Origin: Trichinella spiralis
Lineage: Eukaryota > Nematoda > Enoplea > Trichinellida > Trichinellidae
Assembly: GCA_000181795.3 (NCBI GenBank)
Contig: CM012954.1
Span: forward strand, 11,903,121 to 11,967,120
Length of the DNA: 64,000 bases
Direction of reading: 5' to 3'
The translations under genes were made by a program, and so were the position numbers. Below the pieces are notes generated by a model. It did not search any database. It was not told the origin of the DNA and saw only the letters and a list, made by a program, of their open reading frames with translations. How positions within the stretch are numbered: the stretch's first letter is position 1; each line of letters starts with the position of its first letter. This document shows, one piece after another, positions 1 to 12,800 of the stretch.

Positions 1-880
1 TCAATTTTACTATTCTGAAATCAAATTTATTAATGATCATTGAATCTATTTTAAAATAAATGCACGCAAATATTATTCAATCTGTAATATTTACATTAAT
101 ACAAATTTGTAAAAAAGAAAAAAAGATGTAAACGTCCAACTATCTTCCGCTTCATATTTTCAAACATCATATTACTAGTAGCAGAAATTGTACTATTAGT
201 AGTAGTTCAATAAAAGTTTGTTGTTTCGACGATGATGCCTGTCGAATTACAATTGATTGACTCGCTTTCCCTTATACTTTTCCAATGCAATTTCACCGGT
301 TCCAATTTGGAAGCAGCTGCTGATCCTGTAGTTGAAATTGGAAGCGCTGCGATTGATTTTAATTCACAACGACAAACAGAGACACAGGAAAGAGTGAAAA
401 GCTTTCTGCCCTAACAAATAAGCACTGCTTTTTTCAAATTTAAATTCAAATTCAAATTTCTCCCTCAAATTTCACTTTACAATTTTCAAAACAACAAATC
501 CCATTCTGCATTTCAAATATTATTAAATTCTGTGCTCAACTGTCTAAATGAATATATACATTAATCACTATACTGTTAATCTTTTTTCTACTTTCGTTTA
601 TATTTATTTCATAAAGCCATCATTGCGCAATTCAATTAGAATTTCATATAAGCCCGCTTATATTTAGCTTATTTTAAAACAAAACAAAAACAATCCCTTT
701 CTCTACAAGCACACAGTAATAGTAGTAGTAATAGCAGCAGTAGTTTCATTATCACTCAAATGAAATCTGTAAATTTACAGTAATAGATTACTATATTACA
801 GTGAATGCAAAACATCTGCATAAAACAAACAAAATTAGTGTTTGCAATTGTTAACTGAGATGCTATTGCACTGAATATAA

Positions 881-915
<35 letters not shown>

Positions 916-1505
916 ATAAAAAGTTTCAAAGCAAATTAGTCAACTGCTTCAAAATTGAATAATTCTATTACCTGACCTTTTCGTGCAGTTTTATTTGTAA
1001 AAATTACAACAAGTGCTTAATAATAATAATAATAGTAAAAATAACAACTGTTCTACAGCTAGAACTTTCCATATTTTATCCTATCTTGAAATATATATGT
1101 CTGAAATTTTTTTATTTTTTAAGTACAATTTAACACAAGAAATAAATAAATCAATAAAAATATCATAGGACCATTGTAAATTGAGAAATTCAATATTGGA
1201 TTGTTTAGGCAGTTTAATGAGTTGGCAGATAAAGAAAAAAATCACAAAAAATTTTAATTTTGCAATTAAGTTTTCATTTTGTATGTTGAAAATTTAGAAT
1301 TTAAAAAAAATAAGAAAAACTAATAATCAGAAATTCAATTATTGTTGTCTGCTTAATGGAAATAAACAAAATGATTATTGCAAATTTTTCAAAAATGCCC
1401 TTTTTTTATTCAAAATTGCAATAATAAGTGCAATCGTCGTCAGTTGCATTATTGATTGAGCCACTTTATCCGGCTGACCATCGCGAACTCAGCTTTGTCT
1501 GATGC
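1..1505. other. AT-rich non-coding stretch
   Basis: No convincing coding exon is visible. It contains simple repeats (TAG/CAG-like triplets near 717-745 and a TA run at 875-915) and many homopolymer tracts. One short open frame near 232-414 has no recognisable family features and no splice context that I can support. Confidence 0.5.
875..915. repeat. (TA)n microsatellite
   Basis: About 40 bases of alternating TA interrupted by one C. Simple sequence repeat seen directly in the sequence. Confidence 0.9.
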
Positions 1506-3098
1506 CTAGCGACGACACATTTGCAAAAGAAGCCGCGTAATGAACACTTCCGAAAGCTACAACTATCAATCACGCTTTATCTTGACAAGCCCAGGCAAAG
1601 TTTACTATGCAAAATGCCAGCTATCCTGTGCTATTACATAATATTGTAGGCCATTTTTCACATTTTATATTTATTTAAAGCCTTTATTATTGCTATTTGT
1701 TGTTTTTGAATTTTTGAAAATCAAATTAATATTGCAAATGCATTTTGTTTATTGTAAGTTCTATTACTTACATCTACCTTTTTGGCATGGTAAAACAAAG
1801 ACAGAAGAATTCTCAGTTGATTCTTATAATCAATCAGTTGTTGGCTAACAAATAACGGCCAATTCGCCGTCGCCAAGTAAATCAATCGATTCATCAGCTT
1901 ATTGTTGATTATTGCATTTAGCGTGACTATTGCAGCTAGCTGTGAAAGGAAATAAATATTATAGAAGAAAATTCCACATCGAAATACAGCCATTCCATTA
2001 GATAATAACAACAACAATCTTCAATATAACAACTATTATATTACTAAATATTATTTTTAAAAAAATATTTTCTTTTATAATCAATTTTAAAAAAACATGA
2101 ATTTTAATTTATCAAATATTTCAAATGAATATAATCTGGATGGAAACAGTAAAGAAAATAACAATAAAGAATTTATCTTTTCTGCTCCTTTCACATAATA
2201 TAACCAGTAGCAAGATTGTATTCAATTATAGCGATAATCTGAATTACATGTAAATTAACAATACTTAAGATTTCCAATTGGAATATAAAACCTTCACAAC
2301 TTTTCAGTAAAATGACTTCCACGTACATTTTCACTATTAACCTGTTTATGATGGAAATATTTATAATAAATGAAATGACTTTCCAGTGATGCATAACTTT
2401 GGAAATCATTATTGATCCATCATTTACATTTTCAATTTGTTCACGTTTGTGATCTCAACATCTGAGCATCAGTTAATAATCGGCAGTTCTAGTTCACTTC
2501 GACTATTTAATACCTTAATGTTTACCGCATGACAGCATCGATATTGCCGCTAAACACTACCTGCTCTTTGAAAAAGGATTCAATTAAAATTTTTTTTCTT
2601 TTTCACAAATCAAAATAGGAAGAATAAAAGTGACGTTTTCATCTTGAATAGAGCAGATGAAAAGAGAAAAAAAAATTAAAAGCAAGGGTCGATTGGAGAG
2701 TATTTGTTCTTCTCAATAAGACATTCATTACTATTATTTAACATATCCGTTTATTGGGCTATCATCTTCTGACATGACGTGAAAAAAAGTATGACGCTTT
2801 ACATATGAGGAGTCAATAAAGCTCGGAGGCAGTTGTCGTCAATGTCCTGTCGAATGCCTATACATGAAGTGGTGTGAAGCGTGTAATAGTTTATAAGCGA
2901 TGTAATGAGACACCGATCGATTGGCTGTTAAGCAGCAAAAATTGACGATCATTTAGCAGGCCCGTCGTTGCAAAGACACCACTGATGAAAGTAATCATTA
3001 ATATAACCACACATATTCAACCATGAAGGGCATTATTTTCATCAATAAACATACTCTTCAGCAACAATCGTAATACAAGAAATACTCCATCCACCCGC
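1506..3098 (-). CDS. Unidentified multi-exon gene, partial
   Basis: On the minus strand, several short open segments have good splice borders and mutually compatible phases. Exon 3055-3098 (phase 0 to 2) joins 2914-2981, which joins 2803-2857; the introns are 73 and 56 bases. A separate exon at 1772-1939 has a strong acceptor (ttcctttcacag) and donor (gtaagt) and reads as helical, mixed sequence including LATANWPLFVSQQL. It can join 1506-1556, which ends in TAG after LLLQMCRR. I could not join 2803 to 1939 in phase, so at least one exon is missing or the pieces belong to two genes. I do not recognise the family. Local GC is higher than in the flanks, which supports coding. Confidence 0.3.
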
Positions 3099-3109
3099 CT
3101 GCACCCACA

Positions 3110-6100
3110 CTCATATATGTTGTATGTAGGTGTGTGCGCGTGACCCCTTTATAGTTAAAAATGTAGATAAATGCTAACAAATCAACCTAACACCCAAACA
3201 AAAAAAACTAATGGCAATTTTTCTTCCAAAAAGCAAACAGCACTTTTTCAATAAAATTCTTTTTGCAGCATCAAATTTTTGTTTCAAATTGCTTAAAAAT
3301 CTATTCCTCATAAACAATAAAAAATGCTATAATTTATTTTAACTTTAAATAACATATCTTGAAATATATCTAAACAATTCACAAGTATTTTCTTGCAAAT
3401 AACTAATACCAGAGAATTTTACACAAAGTTTAATTTGTGCTGTTTGCTAATTTCAAACATACAATCTAATATATGAATGCAAAGCAATCATCAGCTAGAC
3501 GATTCATCCATCATTGTTGTAAGCCAAATATAGTGACGTCATATTTTTATTTTCAAAAACTGATTATGACTGAAATCTGAACTAACTGACAGCGAACCTA
3601 TATTTTGTCAAACAGGAAGTTTATTCAAGAGCAGCTAATTTTGTTTCTTTTTTTGCTGATTTGATTTTTTTCAGTATAAAAGAAATTATAAATGATGACA
3701 CAGTACAGTTCAGTATAGTATTATGTATTATACTACAATAATGCAATATAACGTACATATGACACGTTCATTTAAAATCATTGTTTTGGATAATTTAATC
3801 AATAAACAAAACGTTCATAGTAAATACAGAAATAGTATTCCTAATTTGTTCAAGTGATAAAAAGCATTTTTATTAAAAATAACATGCTTATTTCCTCAAA
3901 TTATTCACTCCTATAACACACCCAAGAATTTTCTTTGCCACTACTTGCAGTGCAGTGAAAAGTAAATGAATTATTTAAACAGAAAAATAAATATGCTATT
4001 TCAATAAAATTTTCATTTTTCAATAGAAATCAATACCACGTGATCAAAAATCGAGCAATCAATTTTCTTTCCGTTTCTTTATCATTTCATATACATATAT
4101 ATGTATGCAGAATGAAGTCACTTTATGCAATCGGATAGAATCACAGACATGATTCATGAAAAACTCAAAACCCACAGAAATTCTAACTAATTGTTAAACA
4201 ATTATTGAAATATTTAATTGAATCACATTTTGATGTTTCACCACGTGCTTTATAATAATTTATGTCAGCACTGACTATGAAACATCTGAAAGTCACAAAT
4301 GTCACTCATTTTCTTACTCAATCGGGGTATTACCAGTGGGTATTTCTTTTAGCAGTAACTGTTAAAAACTGATCCAATGGGATTGGCTGTTTTCATAACA
4401 AATTACAAAATCTTTCAATAATGTGAACAAGCATTGAAATAAATATTCCATTTTTATTTATGCTTCATTATCAAAGTTACAACTCACTTCACTGCTGATA
4501 AAAATACAAAACGCTTGAAACTTTAAATACAATTTATAATTCATCTTTAATGTGGATCAATAATCATCAGGGAATAAATGAATCGCTCAGAAAATGAATA
4601 AAATTGCATAATGCGAATGTTAATTTTCTGTTTTCCTAATGTTAAATATTGATTTGCACTTTTTAATATAAATGAACAGTTGCTCAATTTCTAAATGATA
4701 ATTTTTGCAACTTGTTTATGTTCATACATTTACCTAATCATATACAAGAAAACAGATGCTATTTAATAATGTTGTAAAATTTATCAGAACATATTATAGC
4801 TGCTGCAGTGAAATGTTCATGATGAATTTCTTCTTCACAGCCAACATTGATGCTTTTCAATTAATTTAGCGTGAAAATATTTAAATGTATTTTCTTTTAA
4901 CTTTTTTTACAATCTTTACAAGTTTAAATAAATGTTCAAATTGAATTCAGTGTTTCAAAATTGCCCATTTACCAATTTGACTGCTACAGTATATTTTGCG
5001 CTAAGCGAAACCATAAATAAGTGCTAATAATGGGCCAATGGTAAAGAAGTGGCTTCTCAGGAAAGCTCTCGTTGGTTAAGTCTTTCTGCTGGCAAAAACA
5101 TTCAAATACAATAATCCTGAAAAGAAGCCTTAAATTCAGGCGTCAAAGCTGCCTGAAATATATCTGATTTCATATTCATGATGCTTAGGAAAAGTAATAA
5201 ACTGTCATGTTATGTAAACAATCATGCTAAGAGCAATCAATGCCTTTCATATAAAACATTTTTCATGTTTCTTAACATAATTTATTGAAAACTAAAAAAC
5301 AAAAATCTAACTGCACTTTCATCATAAGCGTTTCTTACAGGCAAGCCCATTGTCAGTAATATAAGTATTAAATAATAAAGCTAGGTTTCGTTTTCATTTA
5401 ATCATAAATCACGGTTCGCGCTTTTCAAAAATTCTACCGAAGTCAAAAATTCATCTATTGTGAAATTATGCGTTTTGTGTAAAATTAATTTAAAAGTAAT
5501 TTACAATACAATATCAGTTTCAGAAATGAAATTATGTATAACTTAATTTCTACTTTTGCTTCAAAATAGTTGAAAATTGAAAAATTAGTTATCCTTATAA
5601 GTATTAGAACAAAATGCATCGATCTATTTCACACAGACACATTCATTTGTTTCAGTAGTTCATTCACCAGATTTATAGCGCACACAAAATAAATAATGCT
5701 TAAATACAAATGTAACCAATATTATGAAAAATAAATAAATGTTCTATCAAAATTCTAGCTTATTACAACTTTCAGTAAACATTTTAATTTCATTTGTAGA
5801 AGTTGTTTTTTCTTAATGCCATGTTGATTTTCAATTAAACATACCTAGCATCATTAGATAAAGTTTCATCAAATGCTTATTAAATTTAATCAACTGAAAC
5901 AGAGATTGAAATAAATCAGGCATAAAGAAGTTCTTTCAAACAACTTATTCTCAAGTTGATCAATTTTTGTTAAAAGAAATGTAATAATAATGCAGAAGAG
6001 AATTCATTATTTTATGAGCTACTGATATGGTTTAAATGTTCCTGTATTAAAGCACCACACCAATACAAAGATATGCATGTTTAATTAAAATTGCAAGATT

Positions 6101-6877
6101 ATATTATTTGCAACCTTCTTCTCAGCCATGCATAATCTTGCATTGAAGAGGTTAAAGGAAAGCAAATAACTCTGAACAAAAATAAAATATTCCTAATTTC
6201 AAACATTCAAAACAAATGTACAAACAATCCTACGGTGAAATGCAACTCAATAAATTGTGTTCAACTGTTTAATAAAATAACATCAGCAAATTATTTATCT
6301 TTCATTTTATGCTAATTAATAAATTCACATTTTAGTGTTTTGATCTTTTTTTATTGATCCAAATGAACCTCTAAATTAAGTTTCTTCAACAGCTTCTAGT
6401 ATTATTGATTTATGATTTATCTGTTATTTGTTACATTTTATTTTCATTTAAGAATTACGTCTCTTCCATTAGAATTGAAACATAATTTTTTCACTTTCTA
6501 AAATTTTCTGAGTCAGTTCTTTGTTCAACAAAAGATATGTCAAATGAATTTGATTAATATTAAATTTCATTTCAAAAAACAATTTAACTTCAACTCGATT
6601 TTATAAAGTGCAGAGAATTTCCATTCAAACAAACAGAAAACTTCTAGGGGAACACACATGTTTAATGTGGAATTTTCCACGTAAAATTTCAACTTTGCGC
6701 CATCTGATAGTTACGTTAATGCGCAGAATATGCATTTATTGTTCATTATACTTGCATAATTTTTACAATTTTCATTCTGAACTTGCTGCTTGCGTGACAT
6801 GCTTGTCAATCAATTGTGTCCGCTTAACGCTTAGACAAGAAATGATTTCAAAACTAGTGACAATAATCGAATTGCAG
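3110..6877. other. Long AT-rich stretch, no gene seen
   Basis: Nearly 3.8 kb with many homopolymer and TA-rich tracts. I could not find the missing first exon(s) of the RIM gene here. It is either upstream regulatory or intronic sequence of that gene. Confidence 0.45.
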
Positions 6878-9800
6878 CAAATATGAAAAGCAACTTGAAG
6901 AAATCGAAAAGCAAATTGAAGAGCGTAAGGAAGTGGCCCGAAAGTTGGTCGGCACGATGGATGACGCGATTTGTCAGATTTGTCAAAAAACAAAATTTGC
7001 GGATGGCATTGGTCACAAATGTTATTATTGTCAACTTCGATCATGCGCTCGCTGCGGCGGGCGGCTACACATCAAAGTAAAAGTAAGCATTCCACAATGT
7101 ATGCTTAAAAACCATAGAAAATACATCTCCTTTTTCTCTTTTCAGACAGATCAAAGCAAATCTGGAACTCTGCCACCAAAAGCTTCTACCGGGCAAAGCA
7201 TACAGCAAAAGGTAGACAGTTGAAATATCATTCAACCAAAACATGCTTGCATTTTGTGAGCACGATCATATTTCAATCTTTTCAGACAATTTGGTCTTGT
7301 TCATTGTGTCAGCAAAGGCAGCAAATTCTCGCAAAAACGGGTAAATGGTTCCATCATGCAGATAATAGTAATAAGACGACACTGAGTACAAATGAAACTC
7401 CCGCTGCTGAGCCTGACCAATCGACGTCTTCCACTGCACTTACTGTACCACAGAAGGACCTGGTCGAGCCAAGGCAAGTGAAAGCAACGCCTGTTGACCA
7501 AAATTCCACTTGTGAAAAAATACCTGAATTGCAACCGCAGGCGATATTTGAACCTACTGCCAAAAATAATATTGCGCATGCAGATTCTCCTTCTTCACCT
7601 GACGTTTTAGCCAATTCCAAATCACTCAAACGACAGTCAACTATTGAGGTTCATTATTCTACTGAGGCTGCATTAATAATAATTATAATAATATTATTAT
7701 TATGTAAGTAAATCTCCTTTATTTTTTTCTTTTTACAGGATCGTTGTGATGCAACGAAAACCGATGAGTATAGGCTAAATCAACGCTCCACTTCAAAAAT
7801 GTCAACAAGCTTAGAAGGGTCTCCTTCTCTTTATCCTCAGACAGAAACTTCTCCGATTCAGAGCAAGATAGCTGTTAAAGAAGGATCTGTTACCGTACCA
7901 GAACCAGCGGAAACTTATAGTAAAAATAATCGCCAACAGCAAAGCAACAAGCTGTCAATAAAAAGTGTGGTCAATCGTGATCAGAAACTTAGTCACTCTG
8001 AAGATGATGCAATTGTTAAGCAATCGCAGCTGAAAACAAAAACTTCAGAGCGTGCTGCTTATAAAAGCTCAGAACGAGTTGCAAAGAAATCCTACGCAGA
8101 TAATTTGACCAATCAGGAAGGCCTAACTGAACAAAGGGGTGAATTGTCGAAATCTGAAAGATCATCGTCCTCTAATTGGCAACTTGCCTACACCGACAGT
8201 CACGCTGAGGATTCGTCAAAATATGGCAACACTTCTGCAATAAAAAACACAAAAGAAATCAGTTCAGTCGGTATTAAGCAACCCAATGTTTGCCCCTCAA
8301 GCTCAAAATCAGGTAAGCGTCAATTATTTCATCTCTTTTTTCGCACGCATTAGTTATTCTAATGATATTTCGAACATGATTCTAACATTATTCTATAATA
8401 GTTGCCAAAGGCTATCTCAACTGATTCTTTCAAATCGCAAAAACTTACAAAAAGTATTTTGAAAGTTTTAAACTATATATTCTAGAGGGTTTTATAAATC
8501 TGATAATATAAATTTTCCGTGCAAATCTGCTGCCGTAGTGATACTCACAAAATAACAAAAAAGACAACGTTCTGAACATCTTCTGCCATACAGATAAGCA
8601 ACAATGCTAAGAGTGCAATCACAATTAGCAGTTAATTAAAACGAAGACTGAATATATTATTAGGTAATATGCAGACTTTAGAAGAAAAGAAGATCAAAAC
8701 AACTTCTACTGCTTACATGAGAACAGCATAAAAAACTTTTTTCATTCAACAAATTTTCCATCTGTACCCAAGTCAGCATTTCATTACTTAGTTTTTTAAG
8801 TATTACCATTATATGCGCCCGTAAATGGACGAGTATATTGCTTTGCAATAGCGCACAATATTTTTACAGTTAAATAACTAATAAAATTCTGCATGATTGC
8901 ATAAGTAAAACGTTTATCATCGCAGACTTTGAGAAAATTAATTTCATCGCATACTTGCTTTTATATTCTGCTAAACACATTTTAAAGTTTCCTCAGAAAC
9001 TTATTTGTGAAGCAAAAGTGCTAAAATTGCTCATTTTCTATTCAACGAAATAAATATAAAATTTAATTGTGAGAGAAGCGTTCTGAATGAATAGAATTGA
9101 AAAAAGGTGAAACAATGAAAAAAGTTTACGTTTAAAATCTCCCCAGTTAATTAATTTCAAACAAGATAATTTTTTAAAATGAATATTATATGATTAGCAA
9201 TAGTTTAAATAAATCATTGGAACGATGACCATGAAACTGTAAACGAACAATGAGAATAATGAAAACAACGAACATTTCAAAGATTCTCTTCTCAATTTAC
9301 TAATTTCCTTGGTGCTGGTATTTTTAAGCGGAATTGCGAAAATCAGAAAGTGTGCGAAGTGCATCAGGTACATCACATAGTCACAGAATGCAAAAGCATC
9401 GTATACAACAACAAACTGATCCCGAAACTGTCGACGACCAAGCCACTGAATGGCATGAACATAAATCAATTCCAATTCGACGAGCTTTATCTGAAATCGG
9501 TGATTACAATTTATCAACAACCAGTGACCAATTTTTCAACCAAGATCCAATAAGTGATTGCTTGTCACGCGCTGCCCGTGATTCCATTCAAACTACCGAA
9601 CGGTTCGTTCACGACAATGCATAATTCCCCTTCGATAAATGTAAATTCATAAACTTATTCATATTTTCGTTTCTAGGCAAGGATCTCTCAGTTCGTCTGA
9701 TGAAGATTTCCCATCTACCTCAGAATGTCAAAGTTATGAAGATTTAGAAAGTGAAAGTTACTCTGAAAGAGGTCAGTATTAAATTGATTTCATTTCATCC

Positions 9801-12800
9801 TATAATTTCGTCGCTATTGAACAGTTGAAGTAAATTATAAAAAACAGGAGTAAAAGTATTGAAAAAGCTAAATAAATAAAGAAATTGTAATTCCGTTTCA
9901 ACCGTCTGTGTAACAATGCGTTCTTTTAGGTAGACAAACTAAAACCAAACAAAGGCACCATATGTTTATGTTACCAGAAACATCTAATCAACAGGTATGC
10001 ATAAATACATGCAATTATGAAATTGATTCAATTGAATAAATTAGTACAGTTTGTTTACAGTTTCCATTACAATGGCAATCTAGTCCGGATGGAAGTTTCA
10101 TTTACAGAAAAGTGACTTTGCATCGTACAGCTGGAACTTCTCTTGGTCTTAAGGTGACAGGAGGCCGGAGTACTAGTAGTGGTCGTTTAGGTGCTTTCAT
10201 TACAAAAGTAAAACGTGGTAGCGTCGCTGATACTGTAGGACATCTTGTGCCTGGTAATTTTGAATTGAAAAATAGTTCCAATTTTTAATTGCTATTATGC
10301 TGTACATTAATTTAACATAGGTGACGAAGTTTTTCAATGGAATGGGTCATTGCTAGCTAACGCTTCATTCGACGAAGTATGTGAAGTGATCAATCAATCG
10401 AAATTTTGCAACCGCATAGAATTAGTTATCGCCAGGTGAATATCAACAAGTCACATTCACTACTGTATTTTCTGGAAAAACGAAGAAAACAAATAATCAA
10501 AAAAATTTCAGAACAATTATGCAATCGCCATTTGTGGATGAAGATAATTATGCTGCATCTGGAGAAGTGCCTAAGCATTTCTTTGAACAAAGACAGCTTC
10601 CTTATAGAAGTCAAACATTTGGTACTTTTCCAAGTCAAGCATTAAATCTGCAAGCTGCTAGTGGAACGTTACTTCCAGATAATCAAACTCCAATTGTGAT
10701 GATAACTGCTCCCCTAGTTGATCCCCTAATGCTTCAACTAAACAGCAATCAACAACAACAAAACAGAACCATTTCCGGTTACTCAACTGCAAGGATAAGT
10801 GGTCAAATTTTCGGCCAAATTAATGTATCTTTACTTTACGTACCGGATATAACGCAGCTAATAATCACAGTCATTGAAGCGGTCGACTTACCACCTAGAT
10901 CGGATGGTTCTGCAAGAAATCCATACGTGAAAATGTTCCTTCTACCTGACAGAAGGTCTACTGTTTTTTTCCTTTATATGCATTTTTATAAATGAATTTC
11001 TAACAATATTTGGCGTGCTTTAGCGAAAAAAGTCGTCGACAAAGCAAAACTATGGCTGAAACTTGCAACCCGGTGTGGCGACAAAGTTTGGTATACAAAG
11101 AAGTTACTTTCACAGATCTCAATAGAAAAGCTATTGAAATCACAGTCTGGGATTATGATCAGTATACATCAAATGACTTCCTTGGTGAGGTGAGGTGACA
11201 TTGGTTTATTGAATTTATCAGCATTCATATCTCAGACTTATAAATTATTTCAAACTTTTTTTACCGATAAATGATATCATGAATTCTTTAAAAAAATTTT
11301 TTTAATATAAAAAATTTTGTTATTTTCAAAATGGTCATTAAAATACAATGGATATTTTTAACAACCGAAACCTTTGTTCAACTTTCCAATAATTGCTACT
11401 AGTTGAAAACGTTTAATAATTTCAACAGATAGTAAGAACAATATTCTTCATAAAAAGGAAAAGAATCTTCATCACTTTCCCAGTTTATATTTTTGGCTTA
11501 GTTTCAAAGAAAAATTGAATGACTAGAATATCAAAAGAACATGTTTTGTTGTTATTAAATGAATAAGTATATTAGAAATATTTTTCTAAAATGCTTACTC
11601 AGATCAATTCTAAATAGTGATAATTTTTGTTACACTTGTACAATAAATTAACTTATAGTATAAAAGTTTCAGTAAACATTTCATGAATATAATTAATCAG
11701 GTTTACTTAATAGATTTTTTATGAAGTGAATTATTTTTTCTTTCACATTTTATGAAATTTTAATTTCAGGACCGTTTTCATGATAAAAATCGCTCTGTTC
11801 AGTATAATGTGATAAGTAGATCGATAAATAAATAAATGTATTTACTTTATCGTTTTTTCTTGCAGATATTAACAGCATACTGATTAACAGTTTTGCAATT
11901 TATAAATAAATTAATCAAAAGCCGGAAATAAACAAACTTCTAAAGTTGAGTTGTTACATTTCAAAATATACAGATCCATTACATGTTCTTTTAAGTAACA
12001 GGCATTCATTAAAAAAAGTTCAATTCATTTATTATTGCAAAACTATTTTATACCATCCATTGTTAAGGTTTTGATTGATCTGAGCAAAGCCAATTTGGAC
12101 AATACACCATTCTGGTACACACTGATCGATATGGATGAGGAGGCGTCACTGAAGAAAGTAATAGGCACTTTTATATTGAATTTCAACTCATCCAAATACA
12201 AATTGTTTTAGAAATTACGACATGTCAGACCTATATCTGCATCTTATTCCAAAGGTCTACCTGCGAGGTACGATCATAGAGATCGTGATCTCAGACTTTC
12301 TGCTCACTCAAGCGCAACGCTACCCACAATTACATCTCGCAATGTCCGTCAAAAATATCATGGTATGCATTTGTTACAACACCTACATTCTGAAAATTTT
12401 ACTAATAAACTCATATTGCTTATTAAAGGTAGTTTTAAGGAAATGCTTCTTTTTTCAATAACCATATGACATGTAGCATGAATTTCACGATGCACTAGTT
12501 TTGAAATGAAAATTTCAATTCATCCAGAATTGCAAATTATGAAAATAGCTTGATGGAACATTAATTTTTTCCCAAAATAATATGAATACATTTTCCAGAT
12601 TTTTGAAATCGATAAATATAAACATTTCCTAAGTAAATTAGTAAATGACATTCTGAAATGCTCTATCATACTGTAAAAGTAAAAACTTTGCCGAAAGCCA
12701 ATCAACAAATAAGTGATAACCCACTCCACTGCCATTGCCCAAAATGTTCCCCTTTAGTAAAAATCACTAAATAAAGATTATATAAATTTGTTGTTTTCAA

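Noticed and set aside
232-414. 60-codon plus-strand frame near the left edge
   Set aside because: No splice context, domain or homologue that I can recognise; likely chance.
2191-2409. 72-codon minus-strand frame between the exons of the unidentified gene
   Set aside because: Dominated by Ile/Leu/Val from AT-rich codons. A central part with acceptor and donor could be an exon, but its phase did not help to join the neighbours.
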